64,000 nt of DNA. It comes from Verrucomicrobiota bacterium. GTDB lineage: Bacteria > Verrucomicrobiota > Verrucomicrobiia > Verrucomicrobiales > Akkermansiaceae. Made by a program: the position numbers and the translations under genes. The DNA is taken from the NCBI GenBank assembly GCA_026397725.1, contig JAPLUI010000537.1, positions 51,339-115,338 on the forward strand, written 5' to 3'. The notes below the pieces were generated by a model. It did not search any database. It was not told the origin of the DNA and saw nothing but the letters and a program-made list of their open reading frames with translations. Below, piece by piece: positions 53,371 to 61,733 of the stretch. Position 1 is the first letter of the stretch. Each line of letters starts with the position of its first letter.

Positions 53371-55050
53371 CTAGCGATCCCGCAGGCGGATGATGAGCGG
53401 GGAATCGCCAACGAGCACGCCTTGGATCCGCATGCCGCCATCGACAGGCTGGATGAGCATATCCTGTTGCACGCCGTTGACCGGATCGCAGGCCACGGCC
53501 TGGCGACAGGCGGATTTCAGGCGTACATCGACCGGGATTCTCGCGCAATGTTCTTTGGCGCGTCCCCCCTGCCAGAGTGCGAGCGCCCGCCCATCGGGCG
53601 CGGTGAACATGAATGATTCCACGTTAGGTGGTGCGCCCTCGAAGGAGCACTCGAAGGTTGCGGGCTCCAGCCCGTCCAACAGGGTGGCCAGGTTGCGGGT
53701 GACATAATACGCCGCCTGCGGTTGGAGGGGCGCGATGGGATCGGCATCGAAGGACCGGCGGAGCAGACTCAGATCCAGCAATCCGTATGTCGGACAATAC
53801 ATCTCGCAGAAAAACGATTCGATTCCCAAACCGGAATCACGGGTGAAGACTAGCGCCACATACTTCGCCTTCTCCATTTCGGTGGCGGGAAAATTTCCGC
53901 ACCACGATCTTTCCGCCGCCTGGTCGGAGAGCCGGGGATAGAGCGTGCTGTAATTCCATTCCCATAACTGGGGGACGTCGCGCGTGGCGGGGCCGCTATA
54001 CAAGCGGTTGCCGAAACCAAGCGACATGATGATCTCGACTCCGTTGTCCACCAATTCCGTAACCGCCTTGTCGGTTTCGGGATCGATGGCTAACACCCCT
54101 TTTTGCTTTTCCACCCAATGCCAGTTGATCGGGTCGTCATGATAGCCCACGCGTGCCCATTTGAAGCCCGCGTCATAATGAAGCGGCCAGTACCAGCGGT
54201 GCGCGGCGAGTTCCTGACCCGAGCCATGGTACGTCGAATTGACCGTGACACCGGTGCCTCGGGACGCCAGCGCGATGTTCGTGCCGTGCTCGTCATAGAC
54301 TTCGACTTCAGCGATGGAAAACGCATGGAGGATGTTCTCGACCAGCGGCAACGCTCCTGCCGTGATCCAAATCTGTTTGACCGGTTGCGCGTCAAAGCGG
54401 AATTCGAAGTCGGATTTCGCGGCGGTGTTCTCCGTCGGGCCATCATGGAATGTGCGCCAAGTGTCCGCATCCTGGCTGACCTTGAGGGTGATGGTCGCGG
54501 GCATGCCGCGCCCGACCTCCTCGGTGTCTCTCATGGGTGCCCCGCTGATCGGATTGCGAGGGCGTGCCGGGAGCGGACGTTTGCGCAGCACGACACGCGT
54601 CACCGCGTGCTCTATCGGAAAATCCAGCCGGATCCATATCGGTTGGACGGATGGGCGGGTCTGTCCGCGGCTCATCCAGCAGGTTTGAAGATCGCCGTCG
54701 ATCAGGTGGATGGCCTCCACGGGCAAGTAATCGTTGTCCGTGGAACGGGGCATGCGTGTCGTCGTGACGCCGATATAATTCCGTTGGATCCGGCTGCTGT
54801 CCTTGGGATGGACCTTGACACGCGGGGCCGTGTTGCCCGCCTGGAGCGGCGCGTCGTCGAGATGCGTCGGCGCTTCGCCCAGCACCCAGCAGAATCCGAA
54901 ACGCTTGACCGGCGACCCGCCGCAGAAGGCCTGCACCTGCGGTGGTTCGCTGACCCGGGTGTCATGGATTGCTAGATCGCCATCCGCCCTGACCGGAAAC
55001 GATACCGCGCCGGACACCATGAGGATCGTGATAGATTTCGTTAATTTCAT
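53371..55050 (-). CDS. Exported glycosidase-like protein with F5/8C-type domain
   Basis: 559 residues, signal peptide ends FPVRADG. An N-terminal discoidin/F5/8C-like domain (about 70-240: EAIHLIDGDLQTCWMSRG, PIWIRLDFPIEHAVTRVVLR, FSIAEVEVYDEHGTNIA) precedes part of a TIM-barrel domain resembling GH39-like proteins. GFKWARVGYHDDPINWHWVE, KGVLAIDPETDKAVTELVDN and GVEIIMSLGFGNRLY belong to the first half of that barrel. After LSDQAAERSWCG the sequence passes to AKYVALVFTRDSGLGIESFF, and the end is a C-terminal sandwich. Barrel strands carrying the catalytic glutamates are not evident, so an internal in-frame deletion is likely. I am not certain of the family. Last gene of the run beginning at 58753. 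Confidence 0.65.
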   Translation of the reverse strand: MKLTKSITILMVSGAVSFPVRADGDLAIHDTRVSEPPQVQAFCGGSPVKRFGFCWVLGEAPTHLDDAPLQAGNTAPRVKVHPKDSSRIQRNYIGVTTTRMPRSTDNDYLPVEAIHLIDGDLQTCWMSRGQTRPSVQPIWIRLDFPIEHAVTRVVLRKRPLPARPRNPISGAPMRDTEEVGRGMPATITLKVSQDADTWRTFHDGPTENTAAKSDFEFRFDAQPVKQIWITAGALPLVENILHAFSIAEVEVYDEHGTNIALASRGTGVTVNSTYHGSGQELAAHRWYWPLHYDAGFKWARVGYHDDPINWHWVEKQKGVLAIDPETDKAVTELVDNGVEIIMSLGFGNRLYSGPATRDVPQLWEWNYSTLYPRLSDQAAERSWCGNFPATEMEKAKYVALVFTRDSGLGIESFFCEMYCPTYGLLDLSLLRRSFDADPIAPLQPQAAYYVTRNLATLLDGLEPATFECSFEGAPPNVESFMFTAPDGRALALWQGGRAKEHCARIPVDVRLKSACRQAVACDPVNGVQQDMLIQPVDGGMRIQGVLVGDSPLIIRLRDR

Positions 55051-55078
55051 GATAATCCATGGTATTCACGCACGCCGC

Positions 55079-55765
55079 CTACTTCTTCTTCCAGATGGAG
55101 CGCAGTTGCCAGGCTTTCAACTCAACGTCGGCCAGACCCTTCTTGCCGAACACTTTCACGGCATAGACCGGCTTGTCGTCCGGCAGGAACGGAAAGACGA
55201 GCGGCATCCAGGCAACACCGGCGGCGTAACTTTCCACCGCCGTCCGGTCCACGAACACCCGCAGTTTGAGCTGGCCGTCGATAACATTCATCGGCTGATA
55301 TGATACTCGCCATTGAAGAAGATGGGGCCGTCAATATCCGTGATGCAGCCGCGCCGCGCGGAAAAGTGGAATTGCGGGCGGTATTTTTCCTGATAGACAC
55401 CTTCCTCCCCGGTGAGTTGGTCGGACATCTTCATGTTGCCGATCCACCCCGTCCCGGCCAGCGGCTTTTCCGGGACGATGGTGAGTTTTTTTGCCCAACC
55501 ATTTCTGTACGCAGAACGTGCCGGTCCAGTCCGGCGTGCCCTGGGCGAGTTTGACATCAATCGGATGCTGCAATTCGCCGTCAATACTGACCAACAGTTT
55601 GACCTCCGGTGCGTCGAAACTCATCGGCAGGTGAACATACGGTTGGTCAATCTTCGGGCATTCAAATCCTTGCGGCGCGGGTGTGGCGTCCTGTGCCGGG
55701 CACAGGCTGAATGGCAATGCGCTTGCCGCGATTGCGAGCAGTAATTTGTGGATGGAGTGTTTCAT
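55079..55765 (-). pseudogene. GH32 remnant of the 305-2098 type
   Basis: Starts at 55765 with signal peptide (LLLAIAASALPFSLCPAQ) and the N-terminal domain of the 305-2098 protein (PQGFECPKIDQPYVHLPMSF). An A-run (seven As near 55487) shifts the frame inside WLGKKLTIVPEKPLAGTGW. The homology continues to RPQFHFSARRGCITDIDGPI and FFNGEYHI. It then jumps to NVIDGQLKLRVFVDRTAVES and the C-terminus LADVELKAWQLRSIWKKK. Propeller lost, nucleophile motif altered (ITDIDG for LNDVNG), two frame changes. Not functional. Confidence 0.85.
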
Positions 55766-55774
55766 GGTTTGTTG

Positions 55775-56539
55775 TTAGTGTATCGACTTCAGCGGATAGA
55801 CCTCCAGGCGGTTGAATTTCACGTCGCCGCCCTCGGTGCGGATTTCCATGGGTGAATTTTCTCCAAGTTTCCGGTAGTCGCGGCATTTGATGAGATAAGC
55901 CTCCCCACCGTTGGTAACGGCCTCGACCGAGGGAATGTCTAACAGGACGCGCAATTCCACACGGCCGCTCTTCGGCGCCAACCTGGCCTTCTCGCCATTG
56001 ACCTCGACTTCCTTGCTGCCGGCGTTCCAGGTGAGGTTGAGTTCCGCGCCCGTGAAACTCACCTTGGTCGCGCTGCCGGGGGTGAACTCGGCGATGATCT
56101 CGACCGGTTGCGAGATGTCGCCCACCTTGAGCGCTTCGCCAGCCTTGAGCGTGAGATCTTTCTGCTGGCTGCCCGGCTTGCGCAGTTGGGTGAGTTCGGA
56201 AACAAAGTTTGCATACAATCTAACACCATTCGGCGTGGTCTGCAGACTGAGTTCCAAGGGGAAGGTGGCCATCTGGCTGAACATCTCATACTTGCCAGGA
56301 ATGGTATCGCTCGTCTTGACCAGCTCGATGCCCGCCGCATTCGGGCCTTCGATCTTCACCGAGAGCGTCGTGCCCTGCATGAGCTTCAGGTCGATGCACC
56401 TCCAATGGTCCGGATCGGAGGAGGCAATCAGCGCGTCAAACGCCGACATGAAGGGTTTGCCGTCGCCGTTGAGGAACACCTTGTTCTGACCGAGGAGCCC
56501 GCGCGAGCACGGGAATCAGAGGTATCGCTTATCCGCCTT
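55775..56539 (-). pseudogene. GH32 remnant of the 2124-3935 type, joined to the GH29 fragment
   Basis: From FKADKRYL (56516-56539) the sequence follows the paralogue at 52143-53126, but a TGA replaces the codon for Ile in YLIFPC, which ends the upstream fusion protein. Downstream GQNKVFLNGDGKPFMSAFDA, then SDTIPGKYE, jumps in frame to MFSQMATFPLELSLQTTPNG and the C-terminal sandwich. It lacks signal peptide, nucleophile and acid/base. Translation could resume at an internal start (for example 56479), giving a sandwich-only protein of about 234 residues. Confidence 0.75.
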
Positions 56540-58753
56540 GAACATGGGGATGAAGTCCTTGTAGCCGAACTGCGACGGATCGCCATAGGTGCTCAGGTGG
56601 TGTTGGTATTCCGCGGAGTTCTTGAGATAGATGCCGCGCGGATCCCATTCGTTGATATAGGCGGGCACGCAATAGCCACCCCAATGGGCATAGATGCCGA
56701 AGTTGGCGTCTTGATACCATTCCGGGGTCGGGTGATTTTTGAGCGAGTCCCATTCCGGCAGCAAGGGTTGCTTGGCGGTGGGGACGCCGGATTGCGCGAG
56801 CACCGGAAACTCGGTGATGCGGAGTTTGGCACAGCCGTAGGGGATGAGGACGATGTCCTGGACGGGCTCGGCGGATTGCACCGGGCTGACAGGCAGCAGG
56901 TCGGCGCTGTGGCGCGCTTCCTTCCACTGCGGCAGGATCCGGCCCTTGGCATGCAACTCGATGGGCGCGTGCTTGCTGGAATAGACCGGGTCGGTCAGCG
57001 GCTTGGTGACGATTTTGAATGACTGCTCCGGGTCCTTCTCATCGAAGATCAGGCCATAGTTCCAGGGCGTGGTCGGCAGCACCTCGTATTCCGGGTGGGC
57101 GTCATCCCCGCGGAACTTTTGCCAGGATTCGCCGATTCTCAAGGCAAAGACGAGCGGTCCGCGGAGCACGGTGGCGGAGTTGTTGAAGCGGCGCTCGATG
57201 CGGATTTTCATGGGCAGCTTGAGGTTGACGGTGTCGCCGTTGTTCCAAGTGCGCGTGATGGTGGCGAAGGTGCCGGGTTGCGGGCTGAGGGTGGTGTCGG
57301 TTTGGATGGTGGCGCCCAGGGCCCAGGCGGGAATGCGCAGTTGCAGCGGAAACTCCACGGGCTTGGCCGTCTGGATCGTCATGCGGATGGTGTCCGAGAA
57401 CGGATAGTCCGTGACCACCCCGATGCTAACAGTATGGCCGCCCTTGACCTTGGCGGTCACCACGCACGGGCCGTAGGCCACCGCCGCCAGGCCGTCGTCC
57501 GGGGTCGCCATCCACAGGTGTCTGACAAACTTTGGCCAGCCCTGGTGCATATTGGCGGTGCAGCAGCCGTATTGAGGTTCCACGCCGAAGAGGTTGGCGC
57601 CGCCGCCGTTGGTGATGAACCATTTTTCCGCGCCATTCCGGCACATCGGTTGGTTCGCCTGCTGGTCATACTGGTGCGCCCACATGTCCGGGCTGAAGGT
57701 GCCGGGCCAGGCGTTGTAGCTCATGCGCTCGAGTTTGTCGCCGAACATCGGGTCGCCGAACATCGCCATCAGGTTCTCGAAGGAAAACATGCTCTCGCCC
57801 ACGGAGCACAGCTCGGTGCCTTGCGTCGGGCTCGGGCCCGCGAAACATTCGTCGGCGGCGAAGGTGCCGCCCGCCTGGCCGTGGAATTGGTCGAGGTTGG
57901 TGATGCCGTCGTACACGGCTTGCCGGTGTTGCGCGTTGCCGGTTAGCTGGAACATGACACCGGGGGTTTTGTAGGCCATGCCGGCGTTCACGCCGTGGTT
58001 TTCGAGGTTCCAGTTTGGAGAGGCCTTGCTGTAGGGTTCGAAGTTGGAGAATTGCCGCGCATAGTCGTGGCCCTGGGCCATCAACAGTTTCGACACCTCC
58101 AACAGTTCGGGGTTGCCGGTGCGGTTGTAGAGCCAGATCGTGCTCAACACGGTGTCGGCCCAGCGCATTTTCGCCCATTCGAAGAGCTGTCGCTTCGGCA
58201 GCTCCACTTTCATGTAGGCAAAGAACCGGGTCAGCACCGGGATCACGCGCGGGTCGCCGGTGGCGTCGTAATATTGGGTGAGGGTCTTGCACATCAGCCC
58301 GAGTGGCCACCAGTCCTTGCAGCTTTCCGGACCGATGCCACCGTCCGGGCGCTGGTTGTCGAGCGTCCAGCCGGCCCATTTCCCGGCCATGTCTAACAGC
58401 TCCGGGTGTTGGGTGAGAAACGCGAGGGGCACCATGCCGTCGGTGTAGTAGGGGCCGCGCTCCCAGCTCTCACCCTTGCCGCCGAGCCAGCCGTTGTCGG
58501 GTCCGAGGTCGGGCCAGAACTTCGGCAGATTGCCGGTGAGGCTGGTGGCCTGGATGTTGAGTTGTTGTTGGAGCCAGCCTTGTGGCATGACCGCGCCCAG
58601 CGGCAGGATGCTGTAGGCGCTTTGCCCCAGGGGGGCCTTGTTAGACGGGTAGAAGTTGTTGGCCTTGGGCGTTGCGGGTGAGGCGGTTTGCGCCGCGCCC
58701 GGCGCAAGTGGCAGGATGACGGCGGTTGCCGCCGCGAGGAGTCGATGTTGCAT
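56516..58753 (-). CDS. GH127-like (DUF1680) protein fused to a GH29 fucosidase N-terminus
   Basis: Start chosen at 58753 (MQHRLLAAATAVILPLAPG), which opens a signal peptide; an in-frame ATG at 58846 is also possible. The first part is a complete DUF1680/GH127-like alpha/alpha barrel plus sandwich: AVMPQGWLQQQLNIQATSLT, CKTLTQYYDATGDPRVIP, GTFAADECFAGPSPTQGTEL, DMWAHQYDQQANQ and PQYGCCTANMHQGWPKF (conserved Cys pair and Glu). It reaches the usual end, CAKLRITEFPVLAQSG. Then, in frame, the start of a GH29 alpha-L-fucosidase follows (WYQDANFGIYAHWGGYCVPA, YGDPSQFGYKDFIPMFKA). It is cut at FKADKRYL, where GH32 sequence takes over and a stop occurs. The GH127 part may be active; the GH29 part lacks the catalytic Asp and Glu. 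Confidence 0.82.
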   Translation of the reverse strand: MQHRLLAAATAVILPLAPGAAQTASPATPKANNFYPSNKAPLGQSAYSILPLGAVMPQGWLQQQLNIQATSLTGNLPKFWPDLGPDNGWLGGKGESWERGPYYTDGMVPLAFLTQHPELLDMAGKWAGWTLDNQRPDGGIGPESCKDWWPLGLMCKTLTQYYDATGDPRVIPVLTRFFAYMKVELPKRQLFEWAKMRWADTVLSTIWLYNRTGNPELLEVSKLLMAQGHDYARQFSNFEPYSKASPNWNLENHGVNAGMAYKTPGVMFQLTGNAQHRQAVYDGITNLDQFHGQAGGTFAADECFAGPSPTQGTELCSVGESMFSFENLMAMFGDPMFGDKLERMSYNAWPGTFSPDMWAHQYDQQANQPMCRNGAEKWFITNGGGANLFGVEPQYGCCTANMHQGWPKFVRHLWMATPDDGLAAVAYGPCVVTAKVKGGHTVSIGVVTDYPFSDTIRMTIQTAKPVEFPLQLRIPAWALGATIQTDTTLSPQPGTFATITRTWNNGDTVNLKLPMKIRIERRFNNSATVLRGPLVFALRIGESWQKFRGDDAHPEYEVLPTTPWNYGLIFDEKDPEQSFKIVTKPLTDPVYSSKHAPIELHAKGRILPQWKEARHSADLLPVSPVQSAEPVQDIVLIPYGCAKLRITEFPVLAQSGVPTAKQPLLPEWDSLKNHPTPEWYQDANFGIYAHWGGYCVPAYINEWDPRGIYLKNSAEYQHHLSTYGDPSQFGYKDFIPMFKADKRYL

Positions 58754-58889
58754 GGGATGCTGGGGTGGGGGTGATAGCGATGGGCGGATGTCGGCGAGCG
58801 ATGAATAAATAGACGTGGCGGGTTGCATCGTCTTTTCAGGCTTCACGTGGATTCACATGCATTCACGGATCGGATTTCTCCGTTCGAGA

Positions 58890-58990
58890 ATTTCGTGGTA
58901 CCTGAGGCGTGAGGCAAGCGAAGAATCGTCATTCCGGCAGAAACCTGGCATGACAGCATGGCACCTGTCAGTGACCGCAATGCCGCCGGG
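58890..58990 (-). promoter_or_regulatory. Shared operator/promoter module, copy E
   Basis: CCTGGCATGACAG (one substitution in the palindrome), GCATGGCACCTGTCAGTGAC and CGCAATGCCGCCGG at 58944-58990. On the gene side GCTTGCCTCACGCCTCAGGT and ACCACGAAATTC. Heads the run 58753-53371. The least perfect of the full copies. Confidence 0.65.
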
Positions 58991-59004
58991 TGGATGTTGA
59001 GATG

Positions 59005-59160
59005 TTACACCCATGGGGGGCGGTTTGGTTGAGGCTGAGTTGCGGCCACCCCGATGTCGATCGGATCTGGAATGGGTTCCTGGATGGCGTCGCAGGAATG
59101 GTGGATCACCATGAGACCGTGGGATTTGGCCTGGGCCACCCATTGCCGGGTGCCGGGTCA
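59005..59160 (-). pseudogene. URO-D superfamily fragment
   Basis: Translation of 59160-59005 gives QWVAQAKSHGLMVIHHSC, then DAIQEPIPDPIDIGVAATQP and a stop at 59005. This matches the conserved AHGLKVMYHSCG..IP.LIDIGVD block of URO-D superfamily proteins. It is only about 50 residues long, with neither start nor the rest of the gene, just outside operator copy E. Together with 38436-38925 it shows that URO-D genes once belonged to this region. Confidence 0.6.
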
Positions 59161-59179
59161 TACAAACTCGCGGATCAAT

Positions 59180-59707
59180 TCATGCGAGAGCATCCGGCAA
59201 TGCTGGCTGCCAATTCAGGCGGCAGGTCCGGTAACTCCACCCGCTGTCGAGTGCGGACATGCCCGCCGCGCTGGCAGAACTCACTTCCGTGACAACCTCG
59301 CCCAAGGCCGCCAGATCGTTAGAGCCCCCGATGGTGTAAACCACTTCGTCCACGGTGGCCGTGAGCGGCGATCCGCCGAAGGTGGGTGCGGGCGCGGTGC
59401 CACGCACCGGCTCGATCCGCGAGCGCACCTTGCCGGAGGCCGCGCCGTTAGACGGGTCGCCGTTGAGGGCGAACTCCATCAGGTTGTTCTGGCCGTCGCC
59501 GTCCGGGTCTTGGTCCGCACCTTGGTCCGCACCTTGGTCCGCACCTTGGTCCGTCGGCGCAAGGCCGAACGCCGGATGGCTGACCCATGAGGTGAACGGA
59601 TCCGACGGCGGGGCAACTGCCAGCAATGCGCTGGCTGCGGCGATTTGCGCATAGGTCGGGGTGAGGCTCAGCCCGAGGCCCCACTTCTGGTCCATCAGGT
59701 AATCCAT
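59180..59707 (-). pseudogene. Tail fragment of a surface protein with DGDGQNNLMEFAL motif
   Basis: About 175 residues without signal peptide. The calcium-type motif PDGDGQNNLMEFALNGDPSN and the segment SGKVRSRIEP, then VDEVVYTIGGSNDLAALGEV, resemble the tail of the broken surface protein at 43797-44716. Before it lies a short repeat of Asp-Gln-Gly-Ala encoded by a 12-bp tandem repeat. The beginning (MDYLMDQKWGLGLSLTPTYA) is not recognised. Probably a 3' remnant. 59708-60017 carries no gene I can support. Confidence 0.5.
59509..59553. repeat. 12-bp tandem repeat
   Basis: CTTGGTCCGCAC is repeated at 59509, 59521 and 59533 with a partial fourth unit to 59553. It encodes an Asp-Gln-Gly-Ala repeat in the minus-strand fragment. 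Confidence 0.9.
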
Positions 59708-60017
59708 CCCGGTCCGCTCGTCGGCGCTGAGCGCCGCATCGGACCTTGCAAATTGCCGGGAAATGGGCTGACTCTAACCCTGATGCAGATGACTGCCAGC
59801 CGTTCCGTCAGATTCACGATGCCGACCTGCCATGCGGGCGAGGGCAGGGGTTCGCACTCCACCCGAATCCGCGACAGAAAGGCGTCCGATTCCACCCGGA
59901 TTCCACGCAAAATGGCCGTCAACGGTGCGAAACCATGCGTCTCTAACCAAATAAGCAAACGCAGGAATCCCGATGAATACGCAGATTGACGCAGAATCGG
60001 TCCCGCAGGACCACGAT

Positions 60018-60104
60018 GGCGGAGGGGGTGGGATTCGAACCCACGAGACCTTGCGGCCTTCCGGTTTTCAAGACCGGCGCAATCGACCACTCTACCACCC
60101 CTCC
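60018..60104 (-). tRNA. tRNA-Ser (anticodon UGA)
   Basis: On the minus strand the gene begins GGAGGGGTGGTAGAGTGG at 60104 and ends with encoded CCA at 60018. Acceptor GGAGGGG pairs with CCCCTCC, discriminator G. The anticodon loop CTTGAAA gives anticodon UGA, flanked by CCGGT/ACCGG. The T-arm is GTGGGTTCGAATCCCAC, and a long variable arm (GGCCGCAAGGTC) is typical for serine. It is adjacent to an integrase remnant, so it may have been an attachment site. Confidence 0.95.
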
Positions 60105-60216
60105 AAGTTGCACATTTCCAATGAGTTATGACTTTGCTCTTTCCTTCTCATGATACCTGTATCATAGCGAAGCGACTTGCGAAGCCCTACGATGCCATGA
60201 AACCAGAACCAACAAG

Positions 60217-60360
60217 ATGGGAAGCCACCACGACCCCGGACTTTACGTCCGGCAACCGGGCGGCGGATTGTTCGCACGGATTACGCTGAATGGCAAGCGT
60301 TCTTGGCAATCTTTGAAAACCGACCAGGCCAGGGAGGCTCAGTCGAGCGGGAAGGCATCG
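60217..60360 (+). pseudogene. Tyrosine recombinase (integrase) N-terminal fragment
   Basis: DPGLYVRQPGGGLFARITLN, then GKRSWQSLKTDQAREAQ is typical of the N-terminal part of phage-type tyrosine integrases. Only about 45 residues remain; no core-binding or catalytic domain. A small upstream ATG (60197) is out of frame. It lies 113 bases from the tRNA-Ser gene. Confidence 0.55.
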
Positions 60361-60600
60361 GTCTTGTCGTTGGCACCATCCCCGTCGACTGCGAGAATGC
60401 GCCTAAAGTTCCGAAACAAGCTTGCAGAATTGCATACTGAGTGCCTTCCGGTGCTGGCGGTGAATACAGTTGCGCACCGGTACCATTGCCTATTCCCGCA
60501 TAATTGTTGCTGCTCAGGTAGCACCCACCACGGGGCGACCCTTGACCGCAGAGTAGATTTTCATGCCACGAGCGCCAGCGAAAAACAGATTGATTTTTTT
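60361..60600 (-). other. Gene debris between integrase and DruA fragments
   Basis: On the minus strand one frame ends AVDGDGANDKTDAFPLD, which resembles a thrombospondin type 3-like calcium-binding repeat. Another frame reads YLSSNNYAGIGNGTGAQLYS. No complete gene. Presumably a scrap of a surface protein. Confidence 0.35.
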
Positions 60601-60604
60601 CTGA

Positions 60605-60890
60605 ACTCATCGGGATACCTGCTGCAGCAAGTTGCAGTGGCTGACTAACAACACCCGCTTCCTCATCCTGCCCTGGGTCGTGATCCCGCAGTTGGCCAGC
60701 CATGTGCTGGGCATCGTCTCACGCCGGATTCGTGCGGACTGGCAGGGCAAATACGGGCATCCGGTGCAGGCCTTGGAGACCTTCGTGGACCGTGAGCGTT
60801 TCAAGGGAACCTGCTACCGGGCGGCCAACTGGCTGCGGCTCGGTGAAACCCGCGGGCGCACCCGCAACGACCGCGAGCACCGCATCCACG
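60605..60890 (+). pseudogene. DruA/DUF4338-type protein, C-terminal fragment
   Basis: LTNNTRFLILPWVVIPQLAS, GKYGHPVQALETFVDRERFK, GTCYRAANWLRLGETRGR and TRNDREH match the conserved C-terminal half of DUF4338 proteins. That family includes DruA of the Druantia defence system but also many transposon-linked proteins. The N-terminal half is missing. The frame then enters IS66 sequence out of frame. Which kind of DUF4338 protein it was cannot be told. Confidence 0.65.
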
Positions 60891-60893
60891 CGG

Positions 60894-61733
60894 CGCATGG
60901 TGGACCGGCCCGACCATACGGTGCGCCACCTCGTCGAGCGCTGCACGGGCTGCGGACGCTCACTGGCCGATCAGGAACCCAACCGCATCGAGCGCCGCCA
61001 GGTGTTCGACCTGCCCGAGCCCAAACTGAAGGTCACCGAGCATCAGGCCGAAGTGAAAACCTGCGCCTGTGCTTGTTGCAACCGCGCGGGGTTTCCATCC
61101 GATGTCACGGCCCCCGCACAGTATGGGCCTCGCGTCAAAAGCGTCGCAGTCTATCTCAAATACGACTGCAAGCACGGCCTTTGCAACGGGCACCTCTTGC
61201 GCGAACTCATCTTCCTGTGGGAGGAGCAAAACCAACCGTGGGCCCACACCATGGTCGGGCATCTGTTGGAAATCAAGACAGCGGTGGAAACCGCCCGCAA
61301 CGCGGGCCTCACCTCCCTTCCGTCCTCCGATCTCGATGGTTTCCACCATCTCTATCTGCACATCGTGGACAGCGGCTACGCCCAGAACCCAACCACCGAA
61401 GGGCCGCCCGAACCCAAGCGCCGGGGACGCCGCAAGCAGAGCAAGGCCCGCAACCTGCTGGATCGCTTTCGGGACCACCCCGAGAGCATTCTCGCCTTCA
61501 TGTACGACTTCGACGTCCCCTTCGACAACAACCTTTCGGAACGCGATTTGCGGATGGAGAAACTGCGGCAGAAAATCTCCGGCACCTTCCGCAGCTTCGC
61601 CGCCCTCGTGGACTTCTGCCGAATCCGCAGCTATATCTCAACAGCCAGGAAAAACGGCCTCACTGCCCTTGAGGCCCTGCGCCGGATCTATCAAGGCAAC
61701 CCCTTCCTGCCGACCCCCCTGATCTATTTATGA
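60894..61733 (+). mobile_element. IS66-type transposase, internally deleted
   Basis: RMVDRPDHTVRHLVERCTGC is the zinc-binding IS66 TnpC segment; QVFDLPEPKLKVTEHQAEVK follows. After GPRVKSVAVYLK the protein passes in frame to YDCKHGLCNGHLLRELIFLW. The region between, with the first conserved Asp residues of the DDE domain, is missing. The end is intact (DVPFDNNLSERDLRMEKLRQ, FCRIRSYISTARKNGLTALE). Neither N-terminus nor terminal inverted repeats were recognised. The stop overlaps the start of the DUF499 gene (ATGA). Immobile remnant. Confidence 0.85.

Noticed and set aside
59695..60090. Minus-strand open frame across the tRNA-Ser gene
   Set aside because: It runs through the complete tRNA and has no homology that I recognise.
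60605..60890. A functional Druantia defence system
   Set aside because: Only the C-terminal half of one DUF4338 protein is present, and this family is also common in transposon contexts; no DruB-E genes are seen.
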